In this document: positions 42,379 through 52,068 of the stretch, piece after piece
How positions within the stretch are numbered: the stretch's first letter is position 1
How the letters are laid out: each line of letters opens with the position of its first letter
Assembly (NCBI GenBank): GCA_021324635.1
Contig: JAJPIS010000118.1
Coordinates: 1-64,000, forward strand
Origin: Gemmatimonadota bacterium
GTDB lineage: Bacteria > Gemmatimonadota > Gemmatimonadetes > Gemmatimonadales > Gemmatimonadaceae
Length of the DNA stretch: 64,000 nt
Direction: 5' to 3'
Notes under the pieces: model-generated
What the model was told of the DNA's origin: nothing
The model's input: only the letters and a program-made list of their open reading frames with translations
Database searches by the model: none
Translations under genes and position numbers: made by a program

Positions 42379-42836
42379 GCGACGCGTACCTCGGTCATCG
42401 TATCGTTGGGCTTGATCTGCTTCATCACATCGAGGCCCTGCGTGATCTTGCCGAACACGGTGTGCACTCCGTTCAGGTGCCGCGTGTTGGCCTCGCTCAG
42501 CACCATGAAGAATTGACTGCCGCCGGTGTCCTTCCCCGCGTGCGCCATGGAGAGCGCGCCGACCTCGTGCATGCGCGGGTTGCCCTTGGTCTCGCACTTG
42601 ATGTGGTACCCGGGGCCGCCCGTCCCGATGCGCCGGTCGCCCGGCGGGAGATCGCGGGACAGCGGATCGCCACCCTGGACGACGAAGTCCGGGATCACGC
42701 GGTGGAACTTGACGCCGTCGTAGAAGCCGGAGTTCGCCAGCTTCTCGAAATTCGCGACTGTGGCCGGCGCGTCCTTCTCGTAGAGCTCCGCGACGATCGT
42801 TCCGCGGTTGGTCTGAAAGGTGGCGTGTTTGGTCAT
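42375..42836 (-). CDS. Peptidyl-prolyl cis-trans isomerase, cyclophilin type
   Basis: A 153-aa cytoplasmic cyclophilin (no signal peptide). Key residues are [14 protein letters not shown] with the catalytic Arg, [17 protein letters not shown] with the conserved Gln and Phe, and [20 protein letters not shown]. The length matches bacterial PpiB. It accelerates proline isomerisation during folding. Followed by an overlapping membrane microprotein gene, an arrangement I do not recall as common. Confidence 0.95.
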   Translation of the reverse strand: MTKHATFQTNRGTIVAELYEKDAPATVANFEKLANSGFYDGVKFHRVIPDFVVQGGDPLSRDLPPGDRRIGTGGPGYHIKCETKGNPRMHEVGALSMAHAGKDTGGSQFFMVLSEANTRHLNGVHTVFGKITQGLDVMKQIKPNDTMTEVRVA

Positions 42837-42961
42837 CGGTGCGTGAAGACTAGTAAGCCGCCGGCCATCGTGCTACACCCGGGGATCGTCGCCCGGTCGC
42901 ACCGGCCGCGCCCGTCGCGCGCGCCCCGCTGTCGTCTTTACGCTGGCGTCCTACGCTGGCG

Positions 42962-43726
42962 TCAGACCCGGAATGCCGACGGGCAGATGTCGGCGAGCAC
43001 GCAGCGTTCGCAAGCGGGGGCGCGCGCGGCGCACACGCGGCGGCCGTGGAAGATCAGGAGATGGGAGATGAGTGTCCAATCCTCGCGCGGGATGAGCGTC
43101 ATCAGTGTCTGCTCGACCTTCACCGGGTCGGTGTCGGCCGTGAACCCCAGCCGGATCGCGAGTCGCCCCACGTGCGTGTCGACGACCACGCCCTCCGTGT
43201 GGCCGAAGGCGTTCCCCAGGACGACATTCGCCGTCTTGCGGCCAACGCCCGGCAGATGGACGAGGTCGTCCATGCGCTCCGGGACGGCGCCGCCATGCCG
43301 CTCGACGAGCGCCCGCGCCATCCCGATCAGGCTCTTCGCCTTGGACCGGAAGAACCCCGTGCTCCGGATGATCTGCTCCAGCTCGGCCGGATCGGCCTCC
43401 GCCAGTCGCTCGGCGTCGGGGTAGCGCGCGAACAGCGCCGGCGTCACCATGTTCACGCGGACGTCCGTCGTCTGCGCGCTGAGGATCGTCGCTACCAACA
43501 GCTGAAAGGGGCCACGAAAGTCGAGCTCGGTCCGCGCGTCCGGATACTCGCCACGCAGGCGCTCGAGCACCGTGAGCGCCTGCTGCCGGCGCTTCGCGCC
43601 CCTGAGCACCGCCGGCCGCCGCCGGGTCGCCGCCGGTGACACGCCACGTTTGCGGCGGCGGTGCGGTGTCGGGGCGCGCCGGCGGCCGTCGTGGGGCTCA
43701 GCGGCACCACCGTCGGACGCCGTCAC
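42962..43726 (-). CDS. nth: Endonuclease III (DNA glycosylase/AP lyase)
   Basis: A 254-aa protein from a GTG that overlaps the upstream stop by one base (TAGTG). The first 40 residues are basic and low complexity; a shorter GTG start near [10 protein letters not shown] is possible. The core is clear: [17 protein letters not shown], the helix-hairpin-helix [18 protein letters not shown] with catalytic Lys, [13 protein letters not shown] with catalytic Asp, and a C-terminal 4Fe-4S motif C-x6-C-x2-C-x5-C ([17 protein letters not shown]). It removes oxidised pyrimidines in base excision repair. Confidence 0.94.
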   Translation of the reverse strand: MTASDGGAAEPHDGRRRAPTPHRRRKRGVSPAATRRRPAVLRGAKRRQQALTVLERLRGEYPDARTELDFRGPFQLLVATILSAQTTDVRVNMVTPALFARYPDAERLAEADPAELEQIIRSTGFFRSKAKSLIGMARALVERHGGAVPERMDDLVHLPGVGRKTANVVLGNAFGHTEGVVVDTHVGRLAIRLGFTADTDPVKVEQTLMTLIPREDWTLISHLLIFHGRRVCAARAPACERCVLADICPSAFRV

Positions 43727-44223
43727 TACCCGTCGCTCTCCGGGTGCGCCGTCGCGATGCCGGCGTGATGACGGAGCGTTCCGATGAGCTCGTAGAGTTG
43801 CCGCTCCGTCAGCTCGATCTCCTGGGCGGCGCCGTCGGCGTCGAGCAGGCCGGCCCGCATCGAGATCGCGACCTGGTTCATGTACTTCACCTTGGCGAGG
43901 ATGTCCTCGGTGGCGCGGCGCAGGCGGTGGTACCGTCGCTTCTCGGCCAACGCGCGATGGTACCGGCGGACCAGGTCTTCCGGCCGAAGGCGAGTCGCCA
44001 TCGCGAGCACCTCCGAGATCGTGCGGCCGGGGAGCGGACCACGATCGGGGAAGCCCGCGTCGTCCCACGCCTCGTCGGCAAACCAGAGCCGGCCAACGTA
44101 CTCGATGCCGTCGTGTGCCGTCCGGAGCGACACGCTGAACCGCCGGCCGTCGACCTCGACCGTGCCGATCGACATCGGCTCCGGTTCCTGGGGCTCGCGG
44201 CGAGCGCGGGAAGGGGTCGTCAT
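43726..44223 (-). CDS. Conserved protein of unknown function
   Basis: A 165-aa protein with a beta-strand N-terminus ([18 protein letters not shown]) and a helical C-terminus ([32 protein letters not shown], then [16 protein letters not shown]). No signal or membrane segment and no known domain. It lies between the hydrolase and nth, 10 bases after the former and touching the latter, so it is probably co-transcribed with DNA repair by chance. The start at 44223 is uncertain; a second ATG (MSIGTVEV) lies within. Confidence 0.72.
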   Translation of the reverse strand: MTTPSRARREPQEPEPMSIGTVEVDGRRFSVSLRTAHDGIEYVGRLWFADEAWDDAGFPDRGPLPGRTISEVLAMATRLRPEDLVRRYHRALAEKRRYHRLRRATEDILAKVKYMNQVAISMRAGLLDADGAAQEIELTERQLYELIGTLRHHAGIATAHPESDG

Positions 44224-44233
44224 GGCAGAGACA

Positions 44234-45190
44234 TCATGCGTGGTCGGCCGACCCGGCGCGAGTACCGGGCGCACTCTGGGACGACGCCTCGGGCGCCAGG
44301 GGGAGGAGCGGCATCAGGAACCGTTCGATGGCGGCGAAGAGCGGCTCCGGCCGCTCGATGAAGGGCACATGCCCGGCCCCCTCGAGGACGACGAGCTCGG
44401 CGCCCAGTGCGTCGGCGGCGGCCCGCGACGAGGCCAGCGGGATGGGATCCTCGCGCCCGTGGACGACGAGCGCCGGGATCCCGAGCCGGGCCCGAGCGCG
44501 GGCGAGCGCCGGGAGCAGGTCGTAGGCATCGAGGCTCTCCCACACCGAGCGCTGGACGCGCTCCACGACCCGGAAGGGCGTGAGCTGGTGCGCCATCTCG
44601 GGGTCGGCGAAATAGCCGGCGACGCTCAGCTCGAATGCGCGCTGGCGGTAGGCCGCAGGGTCTCGCTCGCGCAGCCCGGACGCGGCGAGGTCGGCGCGGG
44701 CGCGCCGGATCGGCTCGCGCTCACCGCGCCGGAGGAACGCGGCCTCGAACGCCGCCCGATACTCGCGCGTCACGGCGGCCGGATCGATCAGGACGAGCCG
44801 GCCCGGCGGCCGGAGCGATGGGTCGGCGACCGCCTCCGCGACGTAGAGCATCGCCAGGAGCCCGCCCCACGAGTACCCGACGATCGTCGGCTGCGCGGGC
44901 GCCAGCTCCCGGACGACGGCCGCCAGGTCGTCGACCTGCGTGCGCCAGGTCACACGCTCGCGCGCGTCGCTCCGCGATTGGCCGCCACCCCGCTGATCGT
45001 AGAAGAGCAGATCGTAGCGCTCGCCCAGCCGGAGCATCTGCGGCAGCAGATAGCGATGGTCGGCGCCCGGCCCGCCGTGCAGCACCAGCAGTCGCGGGGT
45101 TCCGACCACTCCGTATGCGGCCCAGTACAGCGGGACGGCCGTCGTCTGCGTGTAGCCGGTCTCGCGCGGCGCAGGGATCGGGGGAGCCAC
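44234..45190 (-). CDS. Alpha/beta hydrolase, proline-iminopeptidase-like
   Basis: A 318-aa cytoplasmic hydrolase. LLVLHGGPGADHRYLLPQM holds the HGGPG oxyanion motif, LLFYDQRGGGQS the family strand, and VGYSWGGLLAMLY the Ser nucleophile; the Asp is in VVHGREDPIPL and the His in GAGHVPFIERPEP. HGGPG plus DQRGxGxS is the signature of the S33 proline iminopeptidase group, which also contains other hydrolases. The substrate is not determined. The triad is complete, in contrast to the hydrolase near 2 kb. Confidence 0.9.
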   Translation of the reverse strand: MAPPIPAPRETGYTQTTAVPLYWAAYGVVGTPRLLVLHGGPGADHRYLLPQMLRLGERYDLLFYDQRGGGQSRSDARERVTWRTQVDDLAAVVRELAPAQPTIVGYSWGGLLAMLYVAEAVADPSLRPPGRLVLIDPAAVTREYRAAFEAAFLRRGEREPIRRARADLAASGLRERDPAAYRQRAFELSVAGYFADPEMAHQLTPFRVVERVQRSVWESLDAYDLLPALARARARLGIPALVVHGREDPIPLASSRAAADALGAELVVLEGAGHVPFIERPEPLFAAIERFLMPLLPLAPEASSQSAPGTRAGSADHA

Positions 45191-45203
45191 GCGGGAAAGG
45201 TAA

Positions 45204-48044
45204 CTATCTCCCGACCCACCAATCCATCTTGATCACGAAGATGTTGTCCGCCGGGGAGCGGAAGAGGAGCCCGCGATCGCGCCCCAGGGCGAACGTGGCG
45301 GCATCGCCCACCAGCGCATCGTCGGAACGTCGCTGCTGCCAGACGAAGTAGAGCGTCGATCCGGACCGGTATTCCCACCGGAGAACGGCGTTCCCGCGCA
45401 GCGAGCGGGTGTTGAAGTCGGGGTTCGCGATCGCGAATGCCCCGGGCGTCGCCCCGGCGCCTCCGCAGACCGGAGCGGTGCTCCCCGGCGGACCCGACGG
45501 ATCGATGCAGTAGCTCCCGTCCGGCTGCCGGCGGATGCTTCCCACATCACGCCCGTAGATGCTCGTGTGCAGTTGCCGCGGATGGTCGAACTGCTTGAAC
45601 GCGGTGTAGTGTCCGCTCGCGAAGAAGGGCTGCGCGTACACGTCGAGCGCGAGCGTCGGAGTGAACGCCACCGAGAGACGCGTGTCGAGCGACAGGGACG
45701 TCTCACGCAGGGATGCGAAGACGTATCGCGTGTCACCGAAGAACGGCGTGGGCTGCCCGGCGACGGCCGTGTCGTACTGCTGACCCGTGCGCAGGACATC
45801 GAGGGTCGGCCCGAAGCTCAGCGAGACGTTGGCCGCCGGCTTGATCAGCGCCGTGATCTGCGGGGTGATCTCCTGCCCGGGCTGATCGATGCCGATGTTG
45901 CCCTCGACCGTGCCGTTCAACACGAACCACTTGCGCGGGTCGGTGCTCACGGTGAGCGCCGCGTCCTGATACCCGCGGCGCTTCACCACCGGCCCTCCCC
46001 GCGTCAGTTGATCGTCCATCACGGTCGGGTGATAGATGTAGAAGCCCTTGACACCCCAGTAGTTCAGGAAGGTGACGTTGAGGAACGCCTGCCCCTGGAG
46101 GTCGGTGCGATCCCCATCGTAGTTGTGCTGGGTCTGGCCGCCGAGGATCGCGAAGATGCTGCGATACCATGAGCCGGGGATCGTCCACTGCCGGGCGACG
46201 TTGGCGCTGTTCCAGATGTAGCCCGCCCGGCGGAGGAAGGCGAGGTCGTTGACCTCGAAGCCCGGGCTACGATAGTTGGTGGCGGTCTCCCAGAGCCAGT
46301 CGCCGTTGTCCTTGCCCAGGCGCAGGTAGCCGCCGTAGCCGCGCAGCGACGTCGCCGTCGAGTCGTACCGGGTGTCGAACAGTCCGCCCCCGACGGCACG
46401 CCGGTCCGGCCGCTGGAAGTAGTGCGCGCTCGACCGCTCGGTGAGCAGGATCGACTGCGGCGTTCCGCCCACGTCCGACAGGGCGAAGTTCCCCATCAGC
46501 GAGTAGTGCCGGTTGGCCCAGGTGGTGAAGAAGTCCCCGCCCAACGCTTCGGCGTGGCGGTGGAGGCTGTCAGCGAGGATGGGGTTGTCCAGGTTCCGCA
46601 CGGTCGAGGTGAGCATCCCGCCGACGACGGTTGCCCCGTCACGAAAATCGCGTTTGACACGCGCCACGAGATAGTTGGACAGGGGCTCCATCGGCACCGT
46701 CCGGCGGGCGCTGTCGAGTCCCATGGTGTACGTCCCGTTCTCCTGGTTGGTGACGGCGTCGAGCAGCCCCACGGTGTAGTCGCGCGCGCGCCCGGTCACC
46801 TTGGCTGCCCCGATGATGTTGGTGTTCGTCGGGACATCGGCGTACGCCGCAATGTCGCTGTAGTAGGTGCCGAGCTGTGGGGCGCGGCCGACGCGGCGCG
46901 AGTAGAACAGGCCGAGCGCCTCGATGTTGCTACAGAACATGCAGTTGAACCCACCGAAGTCGAACGCGGCCGCCCCCGACACGAAGAACGGGCGCTTCTC
47001 GGGGTAGAAGGTCTCGAACGCGCTCAGGTTGACGACGGCCGGGTCGACCTCCACTTCGCCGAAGTCGGGATTGATGGTCGCATCGAGGGTCAGGTTCGAG
47101 CCGACCAGGTAGCGCACGTCGCCGCCGCCCCGCAGGGCGTTCCGGTGGATGTGATTGAGCGGGTCGCCGGCGTTTCCGGCGTTGCCTTCCGTCTGCCCCG
47201 AGAGGTAGGGCAGTAGCTCGAGCTCCCGTGGCGGTCGGAGCAGCACCAGCCCGTCGAGGTGCCCGTACGTGGCCGGGCCGGTGTCCTCATCCCGCCGGGC
47301 GAACGCCCACTCGTCGCGCTCGTTCAGCCGGTCGATCGTGCGCACGATCTGGAGTCCCCACGTTTGCGGGGCGTCCCGGGCCACGAACCGGAGTTGGGAG
47401 AGCGGGATCCGGATCTCGGCCGTCCACCCGGCGGAGTCGATGCGCGTCGCCTCCGTCCAGATCGGGTCCCAGGAGGCATCGAGGTTACTGCCGCCCGCTC
47501 CGAGCGCGTCGCCGAACACGCCCGCCGGATTGACCTCGAAGAGCGCCCGGGTGCGGTGGTCGTGGTAGGGATCGAGGATGATCGTGAGCTTGTCGGACGT
47601 CAGTTGTGACGCCTGGCCGTTGTCGAGATCGAGCTGCTGGTCGCGCCGCGCGACCCGGGACCGGACGCCGCGCGCGCCGAGTGTGTCGTACATGCGCGCG
47701 CCGATGTAGATCGCGTCCGCGTCGTACAGCACGCGGACCTCCGTCCGCTGGGTCGCTGGGGCGCCCTCGACGGGCTGGGTTTGCCGGAAGGTCGTGATCG
47801 GCGTGGCCGCGCTCCACGCCGCCTCGTCGAGCCGGCCGTCGATGGTGATCGGGCCCGTGCGTCGGGCCGCGTGCGCGACGGGGGGCGGCACCACGTGACC
47901 CGAGACGGCGACAGCCGCCCCCGATCCGGGCGCCGCCTGCCCCCGAGCCGTCCCACTCGTCGCCAGTACCAGAGCGGCCGCGAGCTGCCAGGCGGCGGCC
48001 CGGACCGGCGGCAACGATCGTGATCGGTGGGACTCGGTCGACAC
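45204..48044 (-). CDS. DUF5916 protein: family-9 carbohydrate-binding-like module plus outer-membrane barrel
   Basis: A 946-aa exported protein with a signal peptide ending ARGQA. PITIDGRLDEAAWSAATPIT is the classical CBM9-like opening, and VRVLYDADAIYIGARMYDT is its second block. Residues from about 270 form a beta-rich DUF5916 region, including TINPDFGEVEVDPAVVNLSA and FETFYPEKRPFFVSGAAAF, ending in aromatic strands typical of an outer-membrane barrel. A Cys pair occurs in GGFNCMFCSN. Such proteins are abundant in environmental bacteria and of unknown role. The start at 48044 fits the signal peptide. 312 bases separate it from the next gene. Confidence 0.88.
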   Translation of the reverse strand: MSTESHRSRSLPPVRAAAWQLAAALVLATSGTARGQAAPGSGAAVAVSGHVVPPPVAHAARRTGPITIDGRLDEAAWSAATPITTFRQTQPVEGAPATQRTEVRVLYDADAIYIGARMYDTLGARGVRSRVARRDQQLDLDNGQASQLTSDKLTIILDPYHDHRTRALFEVNPAGVFGDALGAGGSNLDASWDPIWTEATRIDSAGWTAEIRIPLSQLRFVARDAPQTWGLQIVRTIDRLNERDEWAFARRDEDTGPATYGHLDGLVLLRPPRELELLPYLSGQTEGNAGNAGDPLNHIHRNALRGGGDVRYLVGSNLTLDATINPDFGEVEVDPAVVNLSAFETFYPEKRPFFVSGAAAFDFGGFNCMFCSNIEALGLFYSRRVGRAPQLGTYYSDIAAYADVPTNTNIIGAAKVTGRARDYTVGLLDAVTNQENGTYTMGLDSARRTVPMEPLSNYLVARVKRDFRDGATVVGGMLTSTVRNLDNPILADSLHRHAEALGGDFFTTWANRHYSLMGNFALSDVGGTPQSILLTERSSAHYFQRPDRRAVGGGLFDTRYDSTATSLRGYGGYLRLGKDNGDWLWETATNYRSPGFEVNDLAFLRRAGYIWNSANVARQWTIPGSWYRSIFAILGGQTQHNYDGDRTDLQGQAFLNVTFLNYWGVKGFYIYHPTVMDDQLTRGGPVVKRRGYQDAALTVSTDPRKWFVLNGTVEGNIGIDQPGQEITPQITALIKPAANVSLSFGPTLDVLRTGQQYDTAVAGQPTPFFGDTRYVFASLRETSLSLDTRLSVAFTPTLALDVYAQPFFASGHYTAFKQFDHPRQLHTSIYGRDVGSIRRQPDGSYCIDPSGPPGSTAPVCGGAGATPGAFAIANPDFNTRSLRGNAVLRWEYRSGSTLYFVWQQRRSDDALVGDAATFALGRDRGLLFRSPADNIFVIKMDWWVGR

Positions 48045-48356
48045 GGCGATGCGAGGGACGATGGTGGGGTGCAGGCGCGCGCACGGCGGCGTGCGCGGCG
48101 GCGTGCACGCGTGAGGAGTGGGACGTCCGGGTGACGATCCGACGTGGCGAACTGACGGGGAGCGCCCGCCGAGGGCCAGCCGGAGCGGGACCGTCCGTTG
48201 GATAGCCGCCGCCCGGGGAAGGTTTGCACCGGCTCGGCTGGATCGTCCTCAAGAACGATGGTTCACTCACGCTCGCTCGGCGGGAGCCTCCGGGCTCGCG
48301 CCGCGCAGCGTTTCCCGGTCGGCGGCCGGTAGGCCGCCCAGGTCGTCCAGCCTCCC
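48045..48356. other. Divergent intergenic region, no gene recognised
   Basis: 312 bases of GC-rich sequence between divergent start codons. It contains no supported open frame, tRNA or strong hairpin; short G/C-rich direct repeats (GCGGCGTGC) occur near 48085-48105. It presumably holds promoters for both flanking genes. Confidence 0.5.
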
Positions 48357-49814
48357 GTGGATTACGCTCTCGCGTTCGCCCGCCACTTCTCCCGCCTGGT
48401 CTGGTTGCTCATGGACCAGCCGGACGCCCTCGACGAGCAGAAGGCGGCGCTTCGTGCGCTCGTCACGCTGTCGGAGCAGGGCCCGGTGGCGATGAAAGTC
48501 GTGGATGGCCAGCTCGCCGTGAACGGCGAGGTGCTGCCGCCGGCGCTCACCGGTGTGCAGGCACTGCGGACGCTGTTCGTCGGCCATGCGGTGGCCGAGA
48601 TGCTGGTCGACATCGGCGCGCAGCCGGCGGACCTGGTCGGGACGGCCCGCGTCCTGGCGACGGTCGCGGTCACCGGCGACGACGGGCGCGAGGTCGACAG
48701 CAAGCTGCGGGCGATCGCGCCGCGGTCGGTCCGGGTGGTCTTCCGCCGCACGACGGCGGAGGTCGACCCGCACATGGTGCAGGCGTTCACGGCCGTCGAC
48801 CAGCCGCACAGCACCGCCGATCAGGCGTTCGTCGAGCTCGAGGCCGCGACCTCGTTGAGTGCGGCGTCACGCCTACTGGATCAGATCATCGTCTCCGTCG
48901 AGGAGCACACGCGCGCCAACGACGGGCCGGCGGCGGCCGACGCGCTCGCCAAGGTCGTCGCCGCCGAGGCCGCGCAGACCGACCCCGAGCTCAAGCGGGC
49001 GTTCGCTGCGGCCGTGCGCCGGCTCTCCAAGCCGACGGCCCTCCGCGCCGTGGCCGCCGTCCTGCCGCGCCGCCGCGACCGGATCGACGACTACCTGGCC
49101 GTCCTCGCGCGCACCGGCGACGCCGGCGCCGAAGCGCTGATCGAGCAGCTCACGGCCGCCCAGGCGCTCTCCGAGCGCCGCATCTTCTTCGACGCGCTCG
49201 TGCGTCTCAAGGCCGGGACGGCGACGCTCATCCACATGCTCGGCGATCCGCGGTGGTACGTCGCCCGCAACGCCGCCGACCTGCTCGGTGAGCTCCGCGC
49301 CGTCGAGGCGGACGGGCGGCTCGCCCAGCTCCTCACGCACGAGGACGAGCGGGTCCGCCGCGCCGCCGCCCACGCCCTCGGCAAGCTCGCCACGCCGGCG
49401 GCGCTCGCCGCGCTCCGCAAAGCGCTCGTGGACCCGCTGCCGGACGTTCGTGCGCTCGCCGCCGGCGGGCTCGCGATCCGCCGGGGCGCGCCCTCGGCCG
49501 GCACACTGCTCCGGGCGCTGGAGGACGAGGCCGACGGTGAGGTGCAGCTCGCGATCCTGCGGGCGCTCGGCCGCGTGGGGACCGCCGAGGCGGTGCTCCG
49601 ACTGGCGAAAGCGGCAGAGCAGAGCCCCAATCCCTTCAAGCGGAAGACGTCGACCTACCGCATCGCGGCCATCCAGGGCCTCGGCGAGGCTCGCACGCCA
49701 GCCGCCCTGGCCGCCCTCCAGAGCTTCGCCGGCGATCGCGATCGCGAGGTTCGCGAGGCGGTCGCCCGCGCCCTCGCCGCCGCCGCCAAGCCCGAGCCGA
49801 CGACTCTCGCGTAA
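48357..49814 (+). CDS. HEAT-repeat protein of unknown function
   Basis: A 485-aa protein from a GTG start; no ATG exists between the in-frame stop at 48330 and here. The first half has an alpha-helical region (LAFARHFSRLVWLLMDQPDALDE). From about residue 240, helical repeats appear, including WYVARNAADLLGELRAVEAD, VRRAAAHALGKLATPAALAAL and LPDVRALAAGGLAIRRGAPS, which match HEAT/PBS-lyase-type repeats. Such repeats form a curved scaffold for binding a partner. No signal peptide. Convergent with the M42 gene. Confidence 0.82.
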   Translation: MDYALAFARHFSRLVWLLMDQPDALDEQKAALRALVTLSEQGPVAMKVVDGQLAVNGEVLPPALTGVQALRTLFVGHAVAEMLVDIGAQPADLVGTARVLATVAVTGDDGREVDSKLRAIAPRSVRVVFRRTTAEVDPHMVQAFTAVDQPHSTADQAFVELEAATSLSAASRLLDQIIVSVEEHTRANDGPAAADALAKVVAAEAAQTDPELKRAFAAAVRRLSKPTALRAVAAVLPRRRDRIDDYLAVLARTGDAGAEALIEQLTAAQALSERRIFFDALVRLKAGTATLIHMLGDPRWYVARNAADLLGELRAVEADGRLAQLLTHEDERVRRAAAHALGKLATPAALAALRKALVDPLPDVRALAAGGLAIRRGAPSAGTLLRALEDEADGEVQLAILRALGRVGTAEAVLRLAKAAEQSPNPFKRKTSTYRIAAIQGLGEARTPAALAALQSFAGDRDREVREAVARALAAAAKPEPTTLA

Positions 49815-49838
49815 CACCGGGGCGCGGCCGCCGGCGCC

Positions 49839-50906
49839 CTACCGCGCGGTAAAATCCGTCTGCGCCGTGATGGCCCGACACGCCGCGGCGAGCAGCTCGG
49901 CGGTCCTGTCCAGATCCTCGAGACTCACCATCTCGTTCGGCGAGTGCATGTAGCGGTTCGGCACCGACACGAGCGCCGTCGCCACCCCCTCGCGGGCGAT
50001 GTGGATCGCATCGGCATCGGTGCTCGTGTCCCGACCCGCCGCATGCATGCTGTACGGGATCCCGGCACGCGCGGCCGCATCGCGCAGGACGTCGAGCAGC
50101 ACCGGCGAGATGATCGACCCGCGCGTGAGCACCGGTCCGCCGCCCAGCTTGTGCTCGCCGAGCTCCTTCTTCTCCACGCCCGGATGGTCGGTCGCGAACG
50201 TCACATCGACCACGATCGCCGCCCGTGGCTCCACGCCGAACGCGCTCACCAGCGCACCGCCGCCGTGGTACGCGATCTCCTCCTGCGTCGTCGCCACGGC
50301 CGCGACCCGCGCTTCCCCCGGGGACTCGGCGTAGCGGCGAAGGGCCTCGAGCACCACGAAGGCCCCGATCCGGTTGTCGATCGAGCGCGAGACCAACCGC
50401 TGGTTGGGTAGATCGACGCTCCGCGAATCGACGACCGCCGGATCGCCCACGGTGACCCGCGTCTCGGCTTCGGCGCGCGTGCCGGCGCCGATGTCGATCC
50501 AGAGGTCGGTGAGCTTCGATGCCCGCTCGCGATCCTCCGACTTGAGGAGATGGATCGGCTTCTTGCCGATCACGCCGACCACGTCACCGCCGCGGGCCAG
50601 GATCCGGACCCGCTGCCCGACGAGCACCTGGGCGTCCCACCCGCCGATCGCGCCGAAGTACAGGTAGCCGTCATCGTCGATGTACGTGACGATGAGGCCG
50701 ATCTCGTCGATGTGCCCGGCCAGCATCACCGTCGGTGCGCCCCCCGGGTTGACGGTGGCGATGCTGTTACCGGCGACATCGCCGCGCACCGTGGCGAAGG
50801 TACGCGCCCGCTCGCGCCAGACGCGCGCGGGGGCGGCCTCGAACCCGGACGGCCCAGGCGTGTCCAGCAGCGTTTTCAGGAACGCGACCGCATCGGGGGC
50901 GAGCAT
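49839..50906 (-). CDS. M42-family aminopeptidase/endoglucanase-like metallopeptidase
   Basis: A 355-aa cytoplasmic zinc peptidase. VMLAGHIDEIGLIVTYID holds the first His-x-Asp, VAAVATTQEEIAYHGGG the catalytic Glu and a metal Glu, DVTFATDHPG an Asp, and NRYMHSPNEMVSLEDL the last His. This set is characteristic of tetrahedral M42 (TET) aminopeptidases. Length is typical. It probably trims peptides from proteasome-like or protease degradation. Confidence 0.93.
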   Translation of the reverse strand: MLAPDAVAFLKTLLDTPGPSGFEAAPARVWRERARTFATVRGDVAGNSIATVNPGGAPTVMLAGHIDEIGLIVTYIDDDGYLYFGAIGGWDAQVLVGQRVRILARGGDVVGVIGKKPIHLLKSEDRERASKLTDLWIDIGAGTRAEAETRVTVGDPAVVDSRSVDLPNQRLVSRSIDNRIGAFVVLEALRRYAESPGEARVAAVATTQEEIAYHGGGALVSAFGVEPRAAIVVDVTFATDHPGVEKKELGEHKLGGGPVLTRGSIISPVLLDVLRDAAARAGIPYSMHAAGRDTSTDADAIHIAREGVATALVSVPNRYMHSPNEMVSLEDLDRTAELLAAACRAITAQTDFTAR

Positions 50907-50919
50907 CCGGCAAACCTAA

Positions 50920-52050
50920 TCAGTCGTGGCCGGTGCGATCGACCTCCCCCGACACCGTCGCCGCGGGCACGGCCGCTGACGGCACGGCGGCTCGAGGCAT
51001 GGTCGGCGCCGGCATGGCCGCTGACGGCGCCGCCGCTGACGGCATGGTCGGCGCCGGCATGGCCGCTGACGGCACCGCCGCTGACGGCGTGGTCGCCGCC
51101 GGCGGCGTCGGGACCGGTACCGCCTCGGTGCGCGCCGGCGTCGGGAAGAGCATCGGGTGCAGCAGGGCCGCGATCACCTCCACGCCCCGTACGAGACGCG
51201 GGCCCGGACGGCTGGTGAGGGCGTTCGCGTCGAGCGCCCACACGGCCCGCGCCCGTGCCCATCGCCATTCCGGTCGCGCCAGCAGCCGGTCGGCCGTGTC
51301 GGCCGCGCGCGCCGCGTCGTACCCGCAGGGTGCAACGATCAGCACCTCGGGATCGGCCGCCTCGACGGCCGACGCCGCCACGGCCACGGAATGCGCCCCC
51401 GCGGTCGCCAGCACTTCGCGGCCGCCGGCGCGGCGCACCATCTCGGGCACCCAATGTCCGGCGGTGTAGAGTGGCTCGGGCCACTCGAGGACCGCGACGC
51501 GTGGTCGGGGCGCGGCGGCCGCGCGCAGGCGCTCGTGCACGGCGAGGAGCCGCGCGCGCAGGGAGGCGGACAGCGCCGCCCCCCGCTCCGGGATGCCGAG
51601 CGCGTCGGCCACGCGCACGATGTCCTCCAGGACGCCGTCGAGCGTGGTCGCCGCCAGGCTCAGCGTCGCCGCCGGCGGGGAGAGATCCGCCGCGAGCGCC
51701 CGCACGTCTCCTTCCCGCACCGCGCACACGTCGCAGAGCGCCTGCGTCAGCAGCAGATCGGGGCGGAGCGCGCGAATCCCGTCGGCGTCGAGCGTGAACA
51801 GCGGCAGTCCGTCGGTCGCGCAGGCGTGCACGGCGGCATCGACCACGGCCGCCGGCCCGTCCGGGATCCGCGACGAGGTCACGCGCCGCCGTCCGGTCGC
51901 ACCGGCGGTCGCACCGGCCGCCTCATGCGCCGGGTCGTCGCATTCGTGCGTGATGCCGACGAGGTTCGCGGCGGCGCCGAGCGCGGCGACGATGTCGGTG
52001 GCGGCGGGGAGAAGGGAGATGACGCGCACGGGGTCGGTCACGGGCCGCAT
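50920..52050 (-). CDS. Cobalamin-binding BtuF-like protein, no signal peptide, with repetitive tail
   Basis: A 376-aa protein. VRVISLLPAATDIVAALGAA and LVGITHECDDPAHEAAG are the opening of the BtuF/cobalamin-binding (Peripla_BP_2) subgroup that lacks a signal peptide; FTLDADGIRALRPDLLLTQALCDVCAV and RVAVLEWPEPLYTAGHWVPEMV also fit. Usual lengths are near 300. Residues from about 310 are a Pro/Ala/Thr/Met repeat (PSAAMPAPTMPSAAAPSAAM and similar) with no fold. It may be a cytosolic cobalamin handler rather than the periplasmic partner of BtuCD; no BtuCD genes are near. Confidence 0.85.
   Translation of the reverse strand: MRPVTDPVRVISLLPAATDIVAALGAAANLVGITHECDDPAHEAAGATAGATGRRRVTSSRIPDGPAAVVDAAVHACATDGLPLFTLDADGIRALRPDLLLTQALCDVCAVREGDVRALAADLSPPAATLSLAATTLDGVLEDIVRVADALGIPERGAALSASLRARLLAVHERLRAAAAPRPRVAVLEWPEPLYTAGHWVPEMVRRAGGREVLATAGAHSVAVAASAVEAADPEVLIVAPCGYDAARAADTADRLLARPEWRWARARAVWALDANALTSRPGPRLVRGVEVIAALLHPMLFPTPARTEAVPVPTPPAATTPSAAVPSAAMPAPTMPSAAAPSAAMPAPTMPRAAVPSAAVPAATVSGEVDRTGHD
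50998..51090 (-). repeat. 15-bp tandem repeat in the BtuF-like gene tail
   Basis: Plus-strand units CATGGTCGGCGCCGG, CATGGCCGCTGACGG and CGCCGCCGCTGACGG recur as a 45-bp higher-order unit, at 50998 and again at 51043. It encodes the low-complexity C-terminus of the BtuF-like protein. Confidence 0.75.
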
Positions 52051-52068
52051 CGCGGGTCGATCACGGCG

